Source of the DNA: an uncultured Alistipes sp.
Lineage (GTDB): Bacteria > Bacteroidota > Bacteroidia > Bacteroidales > Rikenellaceae
DNA: 64,000 nt
Assembly (NCBI GenBank): GCA_947573795.1
Contig: CANPHE010000012.1
Span: 1-64,000 of the forward strand
Reading direction: 5' to 3'
Positions 26,233 to 35,329 of the stretch are shown piece by piece. The notes beneath the pieces were generated by a model, which saw only the letters and a program-made list of their open reading frames with translations, was not told where the DNA came from and searched no databases. Numbering within the stretch: the stretch's first letter is position 1; each line of letters begins with the position of its first letter. Made by a program: the position numbers and the translations under genes.

Positions 26233-27234
26233 ATGAAAAAACTTGCTATCGGCGTGGACATCGGCGGCATCAATACCGCCTTCGGCCTCGTAGACGAAAA
26301 CGGCGATCTCTATGCCGAGTCGGTCATCTCGACCAAGAAATATCCCTATGTGGACGACTATCCCGCATACGTAGCCGACCTGTGCCAAGCCATGCGCGCA
26401 CTGGCCGACAGCGTGTCGTTCGACTACGAACTGGCCGGCATCGGCATCGGCGCCCCCAATGCCAATTTCCACAAAGGTACGATCGAGACGCCGGCCAACC
26501 TGTGGAAATTCCGCGAGGGCGAGACGGATACCGACGAGTCGCGCCGCATCTTCCGCCTCGCCGAGGATGTCGCGAACTATTTCGGCGGCGTCAAGACGCT
26601 CATCACCAACGATGCCAACGCTGCGACGATCGGCGAGATGATCTACGGCAATGCCAAAGGCATGAAGGATTTCATCATGATTACGCTCGGCACGGGCCTC
26701 GGCTCGGGATTCGTCGCCAACGGCGAAATGATCTACGGCAACGACGGCTTCGCCGGTGAGTTCGGCCACGTGATCGTCGAGCGCAACGGCCGCGAGTGCG
26801 GTTGCGGACGCCGCGGATGTCTGGAGACCTACGTATCGGCCACGGGTATCAAGCGTACGGCATTCGAGTTGATGGCCAAGATGACCGCTCCGAGCAAACT
26901 GCGCGACATAGCGTTCAGCGATTTCGACGCTTCGATGATCTCCGTAGCCGCCGAGCAGGGCGACCCCGTCGCGCTGGAGGCTTTCCGCTTCACGGGCGAA
27001 ATGCTGGGCCGGGCTCTGGCCGACGCCGTGACGGTGACCTCTCCCGAAGCCATCTTCCTTTTCGGAGGTCTCTCCAAGGCCGGAAAACTGCTCTTCGAGC
27101 CGACGCAATGGTACATGGAGGAGAACATGCTCTTTACCTACAAGAACAAGGTCAAACTGCTGCCCAGCGGTATTCAGGGCAAGAATGCCGCCATCCTCGG
27201 CGCCTCGGCGCTGATCTGGCAGCAGGAGAAATAG
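26233..27234 (+). CDS. glk: ROK family glucokinase
   Basis: Cytosolic ATP-dependent kinase of glucose (or a related sugar), 333 residues. The N-terminal ATP motif is GVDIGGINTAFGLVD. TNDANAATIGEM carries the catalytic Asp, and the ROK zinc motif is EFGHVIVERNGRECGCGRRGCLE, given in part: GHV with CGCGRRGC near residue 190. IFLFGGLSKAG is the adenosine-binding loop. With malQ, GH3 and GH97 enzymes in the window it would feed glucose into glycolysis. The next gene, an SGNH esterase, starts 87 nt later. Confidence 0.92.
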   Translation: MKKLAIGVDIGGINTAFGLVDENGDLYAESVISTKKYPYVDDYPAYVADLCQAMRALADSVSFDYELAGIGIGAPNANFHKGTIETPANLWKFREGETDTDESRRIFRLAEDVANYFGGVKTLITNDANAATIGEMIYGNAKGMKDFIMITLGTGLGSGFVANGEMIYGNDGFAGEFGHVIVERNGRECGCGRRGCLETYVSATGIKRTAFELMAKMTAPSKLRDIAFSDFDASMISVAAEQGDPVALEAFRFTGEMLGRALADAVTVTSPEAIFLFGGLSKAGKLLFEPTQWYMEENMLFTYKNKVKLLPSGIQGKNAAILGASALIWQQEK

Positions 27235-27249
27235 CGGCGTGCCGCACGG

Positions 27250-27280
27250 AGGACGGAGCGCATCCGTCCTCCGTACGGTT
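27250..27280 (+). terminator. Hairpin after glk
   Basis: CGGAGGACGGA pairs with TCCGTCCTCCG around a 5-nt loop. No T run follows, so it is a possible 3' stabiliser or Rho-assisted end and not a clear intrinsic terminator. Confidence 0.4.
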
Positions 27281-27321
27281 CGAGAAACAACGGAATAACC
27301 CCGAACTTCAATACCCCCATT

Positions 27322-28392
27322 ATGAAACGACTTTTGCTATTTTTCGCGGCCGTCTCGGCGGCCTTGAGCGTCTCGGCACAGGTCCGCTTCGTCGATGCTA
27401 CGGAGCTCAACCTCATCGGCCATGCCCTTCCCACGTCGCACCCCTACCACCGGATCGACACGGCGGTCTACAAAGGTTTCACCAAAGGCGAGAACCAGCA
27501 GGTGCGTTGCTCGGCCGGTCTGGCTTTGACGTTCAAAACCAATTCGACGCGCATCGACGTATGGCCCACCTATAATTACGAGAGCCGTGCGGACAATGCA
27601 CCCGGCATTTCCTACGCCGGATTCGACCTCTACATCCGCCGCAACGGCGAATGGGTCTACGCCTCCTCGCTGGCACCGAAAAAACGCGGTGCGGCCTTCA
27701 CCCTCATCAAGGACATGGACTCCTCGGAGAAGGAGTGTCTGCTCTATCTGCCCGTTTACAGCGAGTTGGCTACGTTGAAGATCGGTGTCGAGGAGAAGGC
27801 GCAGATCGAGGCGATGGAGAACCCCTTCCGCCACAAGATCGTGATCTTCGGATCGAGCTTCACCCACGGCGTGAGCACGGCGCGCGCCGGCATGAGCTAC
27901 CCGATGCAGATCGAGCGCAAGACGGGCCTTTACTTTTGCAGCATCGCATGCAGCGGGAATTGCAAGATGCAGCCCTACTTCGCCAACTATCTGCGCGATG
28001 TGCAGGATGCCGACGCCATGGTCTTCGACGCCTTCTCGAATCCCGATGCGAAGATGATCCGCGAGCGCGTGATTCCCTTCATCGCCTCCATCCGCGAAAA
28101 GCTGCCTACGACGCCGTTGATCTTCGTGCAGACGATCTACCGGGAAAGCAGCAACTTCAACCTTCAGAAACGCAAGTTCGAGGAGGAGAAACGCGCTGCC
28201 GCCCGCGAAATGATGAAACAGGCGATGAAACAGTTCGACAACGTTTATTTCATCGATAAAAAGGACCTTACGGGCGACGACCACGTGACCTCGGCCGACG
28301 GTACGCACCCCTCCGACCTGGGCTACTGGCGCTGGGCGGAGAATCTGCGTCCCGAGCTGCTGAAGATTTTCAAGAAGCACGGCATCCGCTGA
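27322..28392 (+). CDS. Secreted SGNH/GDSL-family hydrolase
   Basis: A 356-residue exported esterase, probably a carbohydrate deacetylase or lipase. The signal peptide ends VSAQ near residue 20. An N-terminal beta domain (about 25-170) precedes the SGNH domain: block I is GSSFTHG with the nucleophile Ser, block II/III fits IACSGNC, and block V is DGTHPSDLGY with the catalytic Asp and His. Substrate unknown; this two-domain type is common in Bacteroidetes polysaccharide loci. It follows glk in the same direction. Confidence 0.85.
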   Translation: MKRLLLFFAAVSAALSVSAQVRFVDATELNLIGHALPTSHPYHRIDTAVYKGFTKGENQQVRCSAGLALTFKTNSTRIDVWPTYNYESRADNAPGISYAGFDLYIRRNGEWVYASSLAPKKRGAAFTLIKDMDSSEKECLLYLPVYSELATLKIGVEEKAQIEAMENPFRHKIVIFGSSFTHGVSTARAGMSYPMQIERKTGLYFCSIACSGNCKMQPYFANYLRDVQDADAMVFDAFSNPDAKMIRERVIPFIASIREKLPTTPLIFVQTIYRESSNFNLQKRKFEEEKRAAAREMMKQAMKQFDNVYFIDKKDLTGDDHVTSADGTHPSDLGYWRWAENLRPELLKIFKKHGIR

Positions 28393-28415
28393 TTTCCCGA
28401 GCAAAAGAGATGCGA

Positions 28416-28451
28416 AGGGGCGTCCGCACGAGGCGGGCGCTCCTCTTTTTT
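28416..28451 (+). terminator. Intrinsic terminator after SGNH gene
   Basis: AGGGGCG and GCGCTCCT form a GC-rich stem around CGCACGAGG, followed by six Ts. It separates the SGNH gene from the MATE gene. Confidence 0.7.
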
Positions 28452-28488
28452 GCGGTTTTCGGCGAAAAATGCGTACCTTTACGCCCCT

Positions 28489-29844
28489 ATGTACGTTTTT
28501 TCGAAATACAAGGCGCAATACGTCGCCAATCTGAAGCTGGCCCTGCCCGTGGTACTCACGCAGTTGGGGCAGATTCTCACGCAATTCGCCGACAACCTGA
28601 TGGTCGGCCGCTACGGCGGAGACGATCCCACGCCGCTGGCCGCCGTATCGTTCGGAGGTTCGGTCTTCTTCATCCTTTTCATCACGGCCGCAGGCGTGGC
28701 CCTGGGACTCACGCCCCTCGTGGGCGAGCTCTACGCCCAGGGCGACCGGAAGCGTTCGGCCCTGCTGCTCCACAACGGCATCATCTTCTACACGCTCCTG
28801 GGCATCGGCACGAGCGTCGTGCAATACCTCGCCTCGCCGCTGCTCTACCACCTGGGCCAACCCGCCGACGTGGTGGACATGGCGCTTCCCTATTACCGGA
28901 TGCTCGTTTACAGCATGCCTTTCGTGATGCTTTTCTTCGCCTTCAAACAGTTCCTCGAAGGCGTCGGCAATACGAAGGTCGAGATGTTCGTGACGATCGT
29001 CGCCAACCTGTTGAACATCGGCTTCAACGCCCTGTTCATCTATGGAAACTGCGGCTTCCCGGAGATGGGCGCCCAGGGTGCCGGACTGGGCACGCTGCTC
29101 GCCCGCGTGCTGGGTGCCGCGATGATCGCCGGATATTTCTGCTCGCGGCCCGATTACCGACGCTACCTCGACGGCTTCTCGCTGCGCAACCTCTCGCGTC
29201 CGATCGTACGGCGGTTGCTGCAAATGGGGCTTCCGATCTCGTTGCAGATGTTTCTCGAATCCTCGGCGTTCGTCGGCACGAGCATCATGATCGGCTGGAT
29301 GGGCAAGGAGGCCATGAGCGCCAACCAGATCGCCATCACGCTGGGTAACTGTGCCTTCATGATCGTCCTGTCGATCGGTGCCGCCACCACGATACGCATA
29401 TCGCACTGCTACGGGGCTCGTAACGTCGGCGAACTCTCGCTCGCGGCCAAGGCGTCGTACCACCTCGTACTGGCGTGGAATGCCCTCGCCGCAACGGGGT
29501 TCATCCTCTTTCGCCACGCCATTCCGCAACTTTTCACCACCAATGCGGAGGTGATCGCCCTCACCTCGGAACTGATGTTCTTCGTCGCCCTCTACCAGCT
29601 TTCGGACGGCATTCAGAACGTCTCGGTCGGCATCCTGCGCGGCATCCAGGACGTGCGGATCATCATGCCGATCGCCTTCGTCTCCTACTGGCTGCTCAAC
29701 CTCCCGGTAGGATATCTTTTCGGCTTCACATGCGGCATGGGTCCCTCGGGGCTGTTTCTCGGATATTCGTTCGGATTGTCGGCCGCCGCCGTGCTGTTGA
29801 TTCTGCGTATCCGGCGAAGGGTCCGATCGCTCTACACGGCATAG
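28489..29844 (+). CDS. MATE family efflux transporter
   Basis: Second MATE antiporter of the window, 451 residues, about 12 membrane segments. LALPVVLTQLGQILTQFADNLMVG, cited only as a MATE helix 1 pattern, includes the conserved Q-x-x-D. The second half has LPISLQMFLESSAFV. It differs clearly from the minus-strand MATE protein at 4-5 kb, so the two are not a recent duplication. I chose the ATG at MYVFSKYKAQY; a TACCTTTA box ends only about 9 nt upstream, so the mRNA may have almost no leader. Confidence 0.9.
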   Translation: MYVFSKYKAQYVANLKLALPVVLTQLGQILTQFADNLMVGRYGGDDPTPLAAVSFGGSVFFILFITAAGVALGLTPLVGELYAQGDRKRSALLLHNGIIFYTLLGIGTSVVQYLASPLLYHLGQPADVVDMALPYYRMLVYSMPFVMLFFAFKQFLEGVGNTKVEMFVTIVANLLNIGFNALFIYGNCGFPEMGAQGAGLGTLLARVLGAAMIAGYFCSRPDYRRYLDGFSLRNLSRPIVRRLLQMGLPISLQMFLESSAFVGTSIMIGWMGKEAMSANQIAITLGNCAFMIVLSIGAATTIRISHCYGARNVGELSLAAKASYHLVLAWNALAATGFILFRHAIPQLFTTNAEVIALTSELMFFVALYQLSDGIQNVSVGILRGIQDVRIIMPIAFVSYWLLNLPVGYLFGFTCGMGPSGLFLGYSFGLSAAAVLLILRIRRRVRSLYTA

Positions 29845-29876
29845 AAAAATCCCCGCTACGGAAGCGGGGATTTTTC
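29845..29876. terminator. Bidirectional intrinsic terminator
   Basis: AAAAATCCCCGCT pairs with AGCGGGGATTTTT. It starts at the stop codon of the plus-strand MATE gene and lies 14 nt from the end of convergent malQ, so it serves both. Confidence 0.9.
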
Positions 29877-29889
29877 GTATCGAGGGGCA

Positions 29890-32502
29890 CTACGCCCGGC
29901 CGCTGCGGCGAATCATTCCGAGCAGTTCCTCGGCGAACGGCCGCTCGGCGAGGAGCTGTTCGAGAGTCAGGTGCATGCGGTAACGCCAGTGGTAACGCGC
30001 AATGGCGGGGACGTTGATCCGCTCGCGCGAAGGATCGGCGAAGCGCAGCCGGGCATCGACCGCCAACCAGTCCTGCAAGGGCAGAATGGCGAGCATGGCG
30101 GGCGAGTCGAGGTGTGCCGTCACGATGCGGCGGCACGTCGCAGCATCGCACACGGCCGCCGGTTCGCCCTCGCCGCCCAGCACCTCGCGGTAGAAGCGGC
30201 GGGTGACGTCGCGGTCCTCCTCCCACCAGGCGCGCAGCGGCGTCATGTCGTGCGTCGAGGTGGTGCAGACCGAAAGATAGGGATAGCGCGCCGGATCGGC
30301 GAATGCCTCGCCGAAGGTCTTGGGCATCCGCTGGATTTCGAGCGAGAGGATTTGCAGCCGCGCCATCGTCTCGGGTACGCAGCCGGGAATCATCCCCAAG
30401 TCCTCGCCGCAGGCCAGCATCCGCGAGGCGGCGAGCAGTGCCGGAAGTTTGCGCTCGGCCGATGCCTGCCAGAAACGGTCGTGACGGCGGTAGAAAAAGT
30501 CGTCGTGCAGACGCTCGAACGCGGCCCGGCGGGCGTCGTCGAGCTTCCGATACATATAGGTGTCGCGCCCTGCGATGCGGGGATGGAAATATCCCTTGCG
30601 GCGCGGGTCCTCGACCAGCAGCACGTCGTCGAGCAGTCGCAACAACCCTTCGCGCAGGCGGACCGAACGTTCGTCGTCGCCGGGAAAATGCTCCGCGACG
30701 AGCCGCTGCTCGGCATATTCCGGGCGCAGCTCCTCCCCCGCGAAACAGCATGCACGCACCTCCTGCGCCAGATCGCCGAAAAGCTCCTCCGACAGAGTTT
30801 CGTCCGCCACCGGGCGGGTATATTTCTCGGGGTCGAATCCCGCGGTCCGCAGCTCCTCGGCCGTATAGGGCAGCGCCGGATTGAAGTAGCCCAAGAGCCC
30901 GTGCACCGCATGGGTCGGAATCTCCCAGATGCGGAAAAATCCGAGGATATGATCGATCCGGTAGGCATCGAAGTAGGCCGCCATGCGCGTTAGTCGGGCA
31001 CGCCACCAGGCATAGTCGTCCAGGGCCATGCGCTCCCAGTCGTAGGTCGGAAATCCCCAGTTCTGCCCGAAGGCCGAGAAGGCGTCGGGCGGGGCTCCGG
31101 CCTGCGCATCGAGGTGGAAAAGGTGCGGCGACTGCCAGGCGTCGGCACTCGTGCGGCTCACGCCGATGGGCAGATCGCCCTTGAGCACCACACCGCGGGC
31201 GCGGGCGTAACGGCTTGCCTCCGCGAGTTGGCGGTGCAGGTGATACTGCACGAAAATAGGGTATCCCACCTCGGCCGCATGTTCGCGGCAAAAGTCCTCG
31301 ATCGCCGCGTCGTCGTAGCGGGACCAGCGCCCCCAGCGGGTGAAATCGGCCGTTCCGAAACGGTCGCGCAGGGTGCAATAGGCCGCATAGGGAAGCAGCC
31401 AGGAGCGGTTCTCGGCTACGAATTCCCGATATTCGGAGCTCTCGGCAGTCGCCGAGCCGAGCCGCCCGTAAGCCTCGCGCAACAGACGTTGCTTGGCGGC
31501 GTTGACCCGCTCGTAATCCACCTCCGGCAGGGCGTTCAACGCGTCGCGCAGGCGGCGGTAGGCCTCGTCCTCGACGACCCCGACCTCCGTAAGACGAATG
31601 TATTGCGGATGGAGTGCGAAACTCGAATTGGCATTGTAGGGGTAGGAGTCCATCCAGGTTCCGGTCATGGTCGTGTCGTTGACCGGCAGCACTTGGATCA
31701 CGCGCTGCCCCGTAGCTGCGGCCCAGTCGGCCAGCAACTTCAGATCGGCGAATTCGCCGATGCCCAATCCCGCCTCGGAACGCAGCGAAAAGACCGGAAC
31801 GGCCGTTCCGGCCCCTCGCCAGCGGCATGCTTCGAAGCGCGGCACGGGTCGCGACTCGACGATCCGTTCCCCCGCGGCCGGAATCGCATCCCACATCCGG
31901 TTGGGGCCCTCTTCCCAGCGCACGATCGCGTGCGTCCGGCGCTCGACGACGACGAATTTCCAGGCGAACGGCGCTGCGATCTTCAACGACAGCCTCCAAA
32001 CCGGAAAATCGCTTTCGTCCAGCACTACGGGGCACTCCCAGCCGCCCGGAAATCCCTCCCCGGCCAACGCGAGAAGCTCCCCGGGCCGTAAGGCGGGATA
32101 TGCGACGCAGAGTTCGGCGTTCGCTCCCTGCGGCTCGACCGGCGCTTCGACGTTCGGACGTGCGAAGATCGCCTGCGTGAAGGCCGAGGAGTAGAACGAC
32201 GCATCGTCGGGTATCGGCTGCCAGCGGTCGCAGAGGCGCACCGCGTCGCAGGACTCCCCCGTCGGGAGCCGCAACTCGTGCCCGCGCCATTCGCAGCGCG
32301 TGACGGCGCCGTCGGTCTCGATTTCGTAACGGTACTCCGTCTTCGGCGGAAGCATCCCGCCCGGGCAGAGCTCCTCCGAGGCAATCTCGGTCTGCCACAG
32401 CCGGCCGTCGGCCGACCGCATGACCATGCGCCGCCCTTCGAGGCAGAGCATCGGGCACTCGCCCCGGCGGGTGTAATATTCTATGGTGAAAATCAGATTC
32501 AT
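29890..32502 (-). CDS. malQ: 4-alpha-glucanotransferase with starch-binding domain
   Basis: Amylomaltase that transfers alpha-1,4-glucan chains, 870 residues. The N-terminal third (about 1-240) is beta-rich and resembles CBM20 starch-binding modules, possibly two. The GH77 domain follows: GIGEFADLKLLADWAA, YPYNANSSFALHP, FDAYRIDHILGFFR (nucleophile Asp), ACGEDLGMIP (acid/base Glu) and TSTHDMTPLRAWW. I chose the start MNLIFTIEYYTR, which fits the first CBM; the frame remains open upstream only as a shadow of the next gene. It is a type common in Bacteroidetes and lacks a signal peptide, so it acts in the cytosol. Confidence 0.92.
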   Translation of the reverse strand: MNLIFTIEYYTRRGECPMLCLEGRRMVMRSADGRLWQTEIASEELCPGGMLPPKTEYRYEIETDGAVTRCEWRGHELRLPTGESCDAVRLCDRWQPIPDDASFYSSAFTQAIFARPNVEAPVEPQGANAELCVAYPALRPGELLALAGEGFPGGWECPVVLDESDFPVWRLSLKIAAPFAWKFVVVERRTHAIVRWEEGPNRMWDAIPAAGERIVESRPVPRFEACRWRGAGTAVPVFSLRSEAGLGIGEFADLKLLADWAAATGQRVIQVLPVNDTTMTGTWMDSYPYNANSSFALHPQYIRLTEVGVVEDEAYRRLRDALNALPEVDYERVNAAKQRLLREAYGRLGSATAESSEYREFVAENRSWLLPYAAYCTLRDRFGTADFTRWGRWSRYDDAAIEDFCREHAAEVGYPIFVQYHLHRQLAEASRYARARGVVLKGDLPIGVSRTSADAWQSPHLFHLDAQAGAPPDAFSAFGQNWGFPTYDWERMALDDYAWWRARLTRMAAYFDAYRIDHILGFFRIWEIPTHAVHGLLGYFNPALPYTAEELRTAGFDPEKYTRPVADETLSEELFGDLAQEVRACCFAGEELRPEYAEQRLVAEHFPGDDERSVRLREGLLRLLDDVLLVEDPRRKGYFHPRIAGRDTYMYRKLDDARRAAFERLHDDFFYRRHDRFWQASAERKLPALLAASRMLACGEDLGMIPGCVPETMARLQILSLEIQRMPKTFGEAFADPARYPYLSVCTTSTHDMTPLRAWWEEDRDVTRRFYREVLGGEGEPAAVCDAATCRRIVTAHLDSPAMLAILPLQDWLAVDARLRFADPSRERINVPAIARYHWRYRMHLTLEQLLAERPFAEELLGMIRRSGRA

Positions 32503-32564
32503 CGTCTCGATAAAAACGCGTCGTTCGCCCCATACGGGCAGAAACCGTTCCGCAGACTCGGGGA

Positions 32565-33584
32565 TTAGCGTTTTGCGCGGCCGCACGCCACGATCCGGGC
32601 GACCTGCTCGGCGATCCTTTCGGGCGCGATGGCCGTCAGACAACGGTAATCGCCGTATTTGCAGGGCTTGGCGCCGAAAACCGAACAGGGACGACACGGC
32701 AGGTCGGCCTGCAAAATTCCTTCGCGGGCGATGCCGTAGCCCAGAAATCCCAGGTCGGGATGCGTGGCGCCCCATACCGACACCACGGGCGTGGCCGTGA
32801 GTGCCGCCAGGTGCATCACCAGCGAATCCATCGTCACCACGCAATCCAGGTCGGCGATCAGATCGATCTCCCCGGCGAAACGGACCTTGCCGTAGAGCGC
32901 CGTCACGTTGGGATAGGTGCATTCCATCTCCCGGGCGAACTCCGCCTCGGCGCCTCCGCCGCCGTGGATGAAGACCCGTTCGTAACGCTCGGCGAGCAGC
33001 CGCACGGCTTCGCGCCGCAGCGGCTCGGGATAGGTCTTGCCCCGGTGGGCGGAGAAGGGGGCGAATCCGACCCAAACGCCCGTCTTCTCCCCGAAGGGAT
33101 TGGAATGGATCGAGGGCTGTGCGGGCGGCGGATCGTCGAACCGGAATCCCAGCCGGCGGAAGGTGTCGCAATAGCGCAGGACGGTGTGCCGCAGCGGTTC
33201 CATCCCCTTGCCGCCCGTGCGGATGAAGCGTCGCTTCTCCGCGCGGCCCTTGTCGATGCGGGCCGTCGGGATGCCGTGGAGCCGCAGCGCGAGCCGCAGG
33301 GCTTTCGAACGCAGGACGTCGTGCACGTCGGCGACGGCATCCACCCCCAATTCGCGGGCGCGGGCGGCCAGTCGCCACATGCCCCGCAGCGAACGGTGCT
33401 CGCCCTTGATATCCACTTCCAGCAGTTCGACATCCACACCGGCGAAGAAAGGCCGGAACATCGCCTGCGTGGCTACGGTGATGCGCAGATCGGGATAGGC
33501 CGCACGCAGGGCCCCCAGGGCGTGGGGCAGCATCGCCACGTCGCCCATGGCCGACGTACGCACGACCAACAGATGGCGGGGCAT
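32565..33584 (-). CDS. Glycosyltransferase family 9 (heptosyltransferase-like)
   Basis: Lipopolysaccharide core glycosyltransferase, about 339 residues. HLLVVRTSAMGDVAMLPHAL is the N-terminal GT9 motif and FAPFSAHRGKTYP the second Rossmann start; VTMDSLVMHLAAL and VVSVWGATHP form the nucleotide-sugar site. A CRPCSVFGAKPC segment near the C-terminus may be a disulfide or metal-like motif. I chose the internal ATG at MPRHLLVV; a start 54 nt upstream would overlap the DUF4254 gene. The DUF4254-GT9 pair is recurrent in Bacteroidetes, so they probably share a path in LPS assembly. Confidence 0.87.
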   Translation of the reverse strand: MPRHLLVVRTSAMGDVAMLPHALGALRAAYPDLRITVATQAMFRPFFAGVDVELLEVDIKGEHRSLRGMWRLAARARELGVDAVADVHDVLRSKALRLALRLHGIPTARIDKGRAEKRRFIRTGGKGMEPLRHTVLRYCDTFRRLGFRFDDPPPAQPSIHSNPFGEKTGVWVGFAPFSAHRGKTYPEPLRREAVRLLAERYERVFIHGGGGAEAEFAREMECTYPNVTALYGKVRFAGEIDLIADLDCVVTMDSLVMHLAALTATPVVSVWGATHPDLGFLGYGIAREGILQADLPCRPCSVFGAKPCKYGDYRCLTAIAPERIAEQVARIVACGRAKR

Positions 33585-33621
33585 GCGCGCCCCGCCGTCC
33601 TGCCAGCGTCCCGCTTCGACG

Positions 33622-34227
33622 CTATTTTTTCTGGGCATAGAGCACCGGATTGAGCGCAGGATCGTTGTACATCTTCATCTGCTTGTAGGTCTTCATGTAC
33701 TTGCGACCCGCCTCGATATCCTCGATCAGCTCCTCGATGGCGCGCGACAGGTCGACCTGCTGCGTACGCAGGACGTCGAGTTTCTTGCCGCAGGCCGCAC
33801 GGTGCTCCTCGCTCACGTCCTCGCGGGCCGTCTCGACGGCCATGTGATAAATTTTCAGCGCCAGGATCGACAGGCGGTCGATCGCCCAGGCCGGAGTCTC
33901 GGTATTGAGCCGCGCATCGGCCGCGGGAACGATCTCCTTGTATTTGTCCAGCAGGTAGGAGTCGACGTATTCGACCATATCCGTGCGGTCCTGGTTCGAT
34001 TTGTCGATGCGGCGCTTGATCGCCAAAGCCTCGACGGGATCGATCTGCGGATCGCGGATGATATCTTCGAGGTGCCATTGCACGGTGTCGATCCAGTTCT
34101 TGTGATAGAGCAGGTGATCGATCGATCCGGCGGGATAGGGGTTCGAAATCGGATGGTCCACATCGTCCCAGCGGTGATACTCCTCGATCGCTTCGTTGAA
34201 AATCCGGTTGGCGTTTTCGGTAAACAT
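33622..34227 (-). CDS. DUF4254 protein
   Basis: A 201-residue protein without signal peptide or membrane segment, from a Bacteroidetes family of unknown function. It is mainly alpha-helical: YHRWDDVDHPISNPYP, LLYHKNWIDTVQWHLEDIIRD, then a long helical middle and a basic C-terminus. The Trp- and His-rich N-terminal half is the conserved core. It lies directly upstream of the GT9 gene on the same strand. Expression is probably from the TATCTTTG box at 34293-34300, which overlaps the divergent promoter of the glucosaminidase gene. Confidence 0.8.
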   Translation of the reverse strand: MFTENANRIFNEAIEEYHRWDDVDHPISNPYPAGSIDHLLYHKNWIDTVQWHLEDIIRDPQIDPVEALAIKRRIDKSNQDRTDMVEYVDSYLLDKYKEIVPAADARLNTETPAWAIDRLSILALKIYHMAVETAREDVSEEHRAACGKKLDVLRTQQVDLSRAIEELIEDIEAGRKYMKTYKQMKMYNDPALNPVLYAQKK

Positions 34228-34269
34228 GGTTTCAGCAGTTTTTAAATTGTATTTCTCGGTGGAAAATCA

Positions 34270-34300
34270 TACCTTTGTCCGTAAAGAATAAACAAAGATA
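34270..34300. promoter_or_regulatory. Overlapping divergent promoters
   Basis: TACCTTTG on the plus strand (34270-34277) serves the glucosaminidase gene starting at 34301. TATCTTTG on the minus strand (34293-34300) serves the DUF4254-GT9 unit. The two boxes lie 15 nt apart, so polymerase binding may be mutually exclusive. Confidence 0.6.
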
Positions 34301-35302
34301 ATGATTATTTCCAGAAAAGCAATACTTCCCGCGTTGATCGCGATCTGCATCGCCGCGCAGGCCCGTGCGCAGATACGCCTCACGCGCGAGGAGTATATCG
34401 ACCGATACAAGCAGATCGCCGTAGCGCATATGGAGCGTTACGGCATTCCGGCCAGCATCACCCTGGCGCAGGGAATTCTCGAATCGAACTGCGGCAACAG
34501 CCTGCTGTCGATGCAGTCCAACAACCATTTCGGCATCAAATGCAAACGCGACTGGCGCGGCGAGAAGGTCTACCACGACGACGATGCCAAGGGCGAATGC
34601 TTCCGCGCCTATCCCACGGTCGAAGCCTCGTACCGCGACCATGCCGAATTCCTCGATTCGCAGCCGCGCTACGATTCGCTCTTCAGCTACGGAACCACCG
34701 ATTACAAGAGTTGGGCCCGGGGGCTGAAAGCCGCGGGATACGCCACGGCGCCCGACTATGCGCAGCGATTGATCCGCATCATCGAGGAGAACCGGCTCTA
34801 CCTGCTCGACCGCAACGACGGGCTGCGGCTCTATGCCTCGACGACGAGCCGCGGACGCGATCCCGAGGAGTGGTTCGCCGCGCAGAGCAGCGTCGCGGAG
34901 ACGAGTGCCGAGGCGGCCGTCGATCCGGACGACTACCGGGTGACGATCAACGCCCATGCGGGCTACGACGTCTACGAGACCAACGGCGTGCACTACGTCG
35001 TGGCCAAGCGCGGCGACACGTTCGAGAACATCGGTTCCAAATTCCGGATTTCGCCCCGCAACCTGCGCAAGTTCAACGATCTGAAAGATCGTAAGGCGCA
35101 GCCCGCGATGGGCGAGACGGTCTATATCGGACGCAAGAAAAAACGCTGGGAGCACAACGCCCGCCACCACGTCGCCCGCGCGGGCGAAACGGCCTATGCC
35201 ATCGGACAGTCCTACGCCATCCGCACGCGCTCGATCGAGAAGATGAACCGCCTCAAACCGGGCGTCGAGATCGAACAGGGGCGGCAAGTCCGGATCAAAT
35301 AA
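34301..35302 (+). CDS. Glucosaminidase with C-terminal LysM domains
   Basis: Exported peptidoglycan hydrolase of 333 residues. The signal peptide ends ARAQ near residue 24. The FlgJ/GH73-type glucosaminidase domain (about 28-180) shows ITLAQGILESNCG with the catalytic Glu, NNHFGIKCKRDW, and YTVEASYRDHAEFL-like spacing. Two LysM motifs follow: VVAKRGDTFENIGSKF near 230 and HVARAGETAYAIGQSY near 290. It likely trims septal or side-wall peptidoglycan. It starts a plus-strand run with the orphan gene and the DPP-IV gene. Confidence 0.9.
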   Translation: MIISRKAILPALIAICIAAQARAQIRLTREEYIDRYKQIAVAHMERYGIPASITLAQGILESNCGNSLLSMQSNNHFGIKCKRDWRGEKVYHDDDAKGECFRAYPTVEASYRDHAEFLDSQPRYDSLFSYGTTDYKSWARGLKAAGYATAPDYAQRLIRIIEENRLYLLDRNDGLRLYASTTSRGRDPEEWFAAQSSVAETSAEAAVDPDDYRVTINAHAGYDVYETNGVHYVVAKRGDTFENIGSKFRISPRNLRKFNDLKDRKAQPAMGETVYIGRKKKRWEHNARHHVARAGETAYAIGQSYAIRTRSIEKMNRLKPGVEIEQGRQVRIK

Positions 35303-35329
35303 CCCCACGAACAATCACCGAAACCAAAT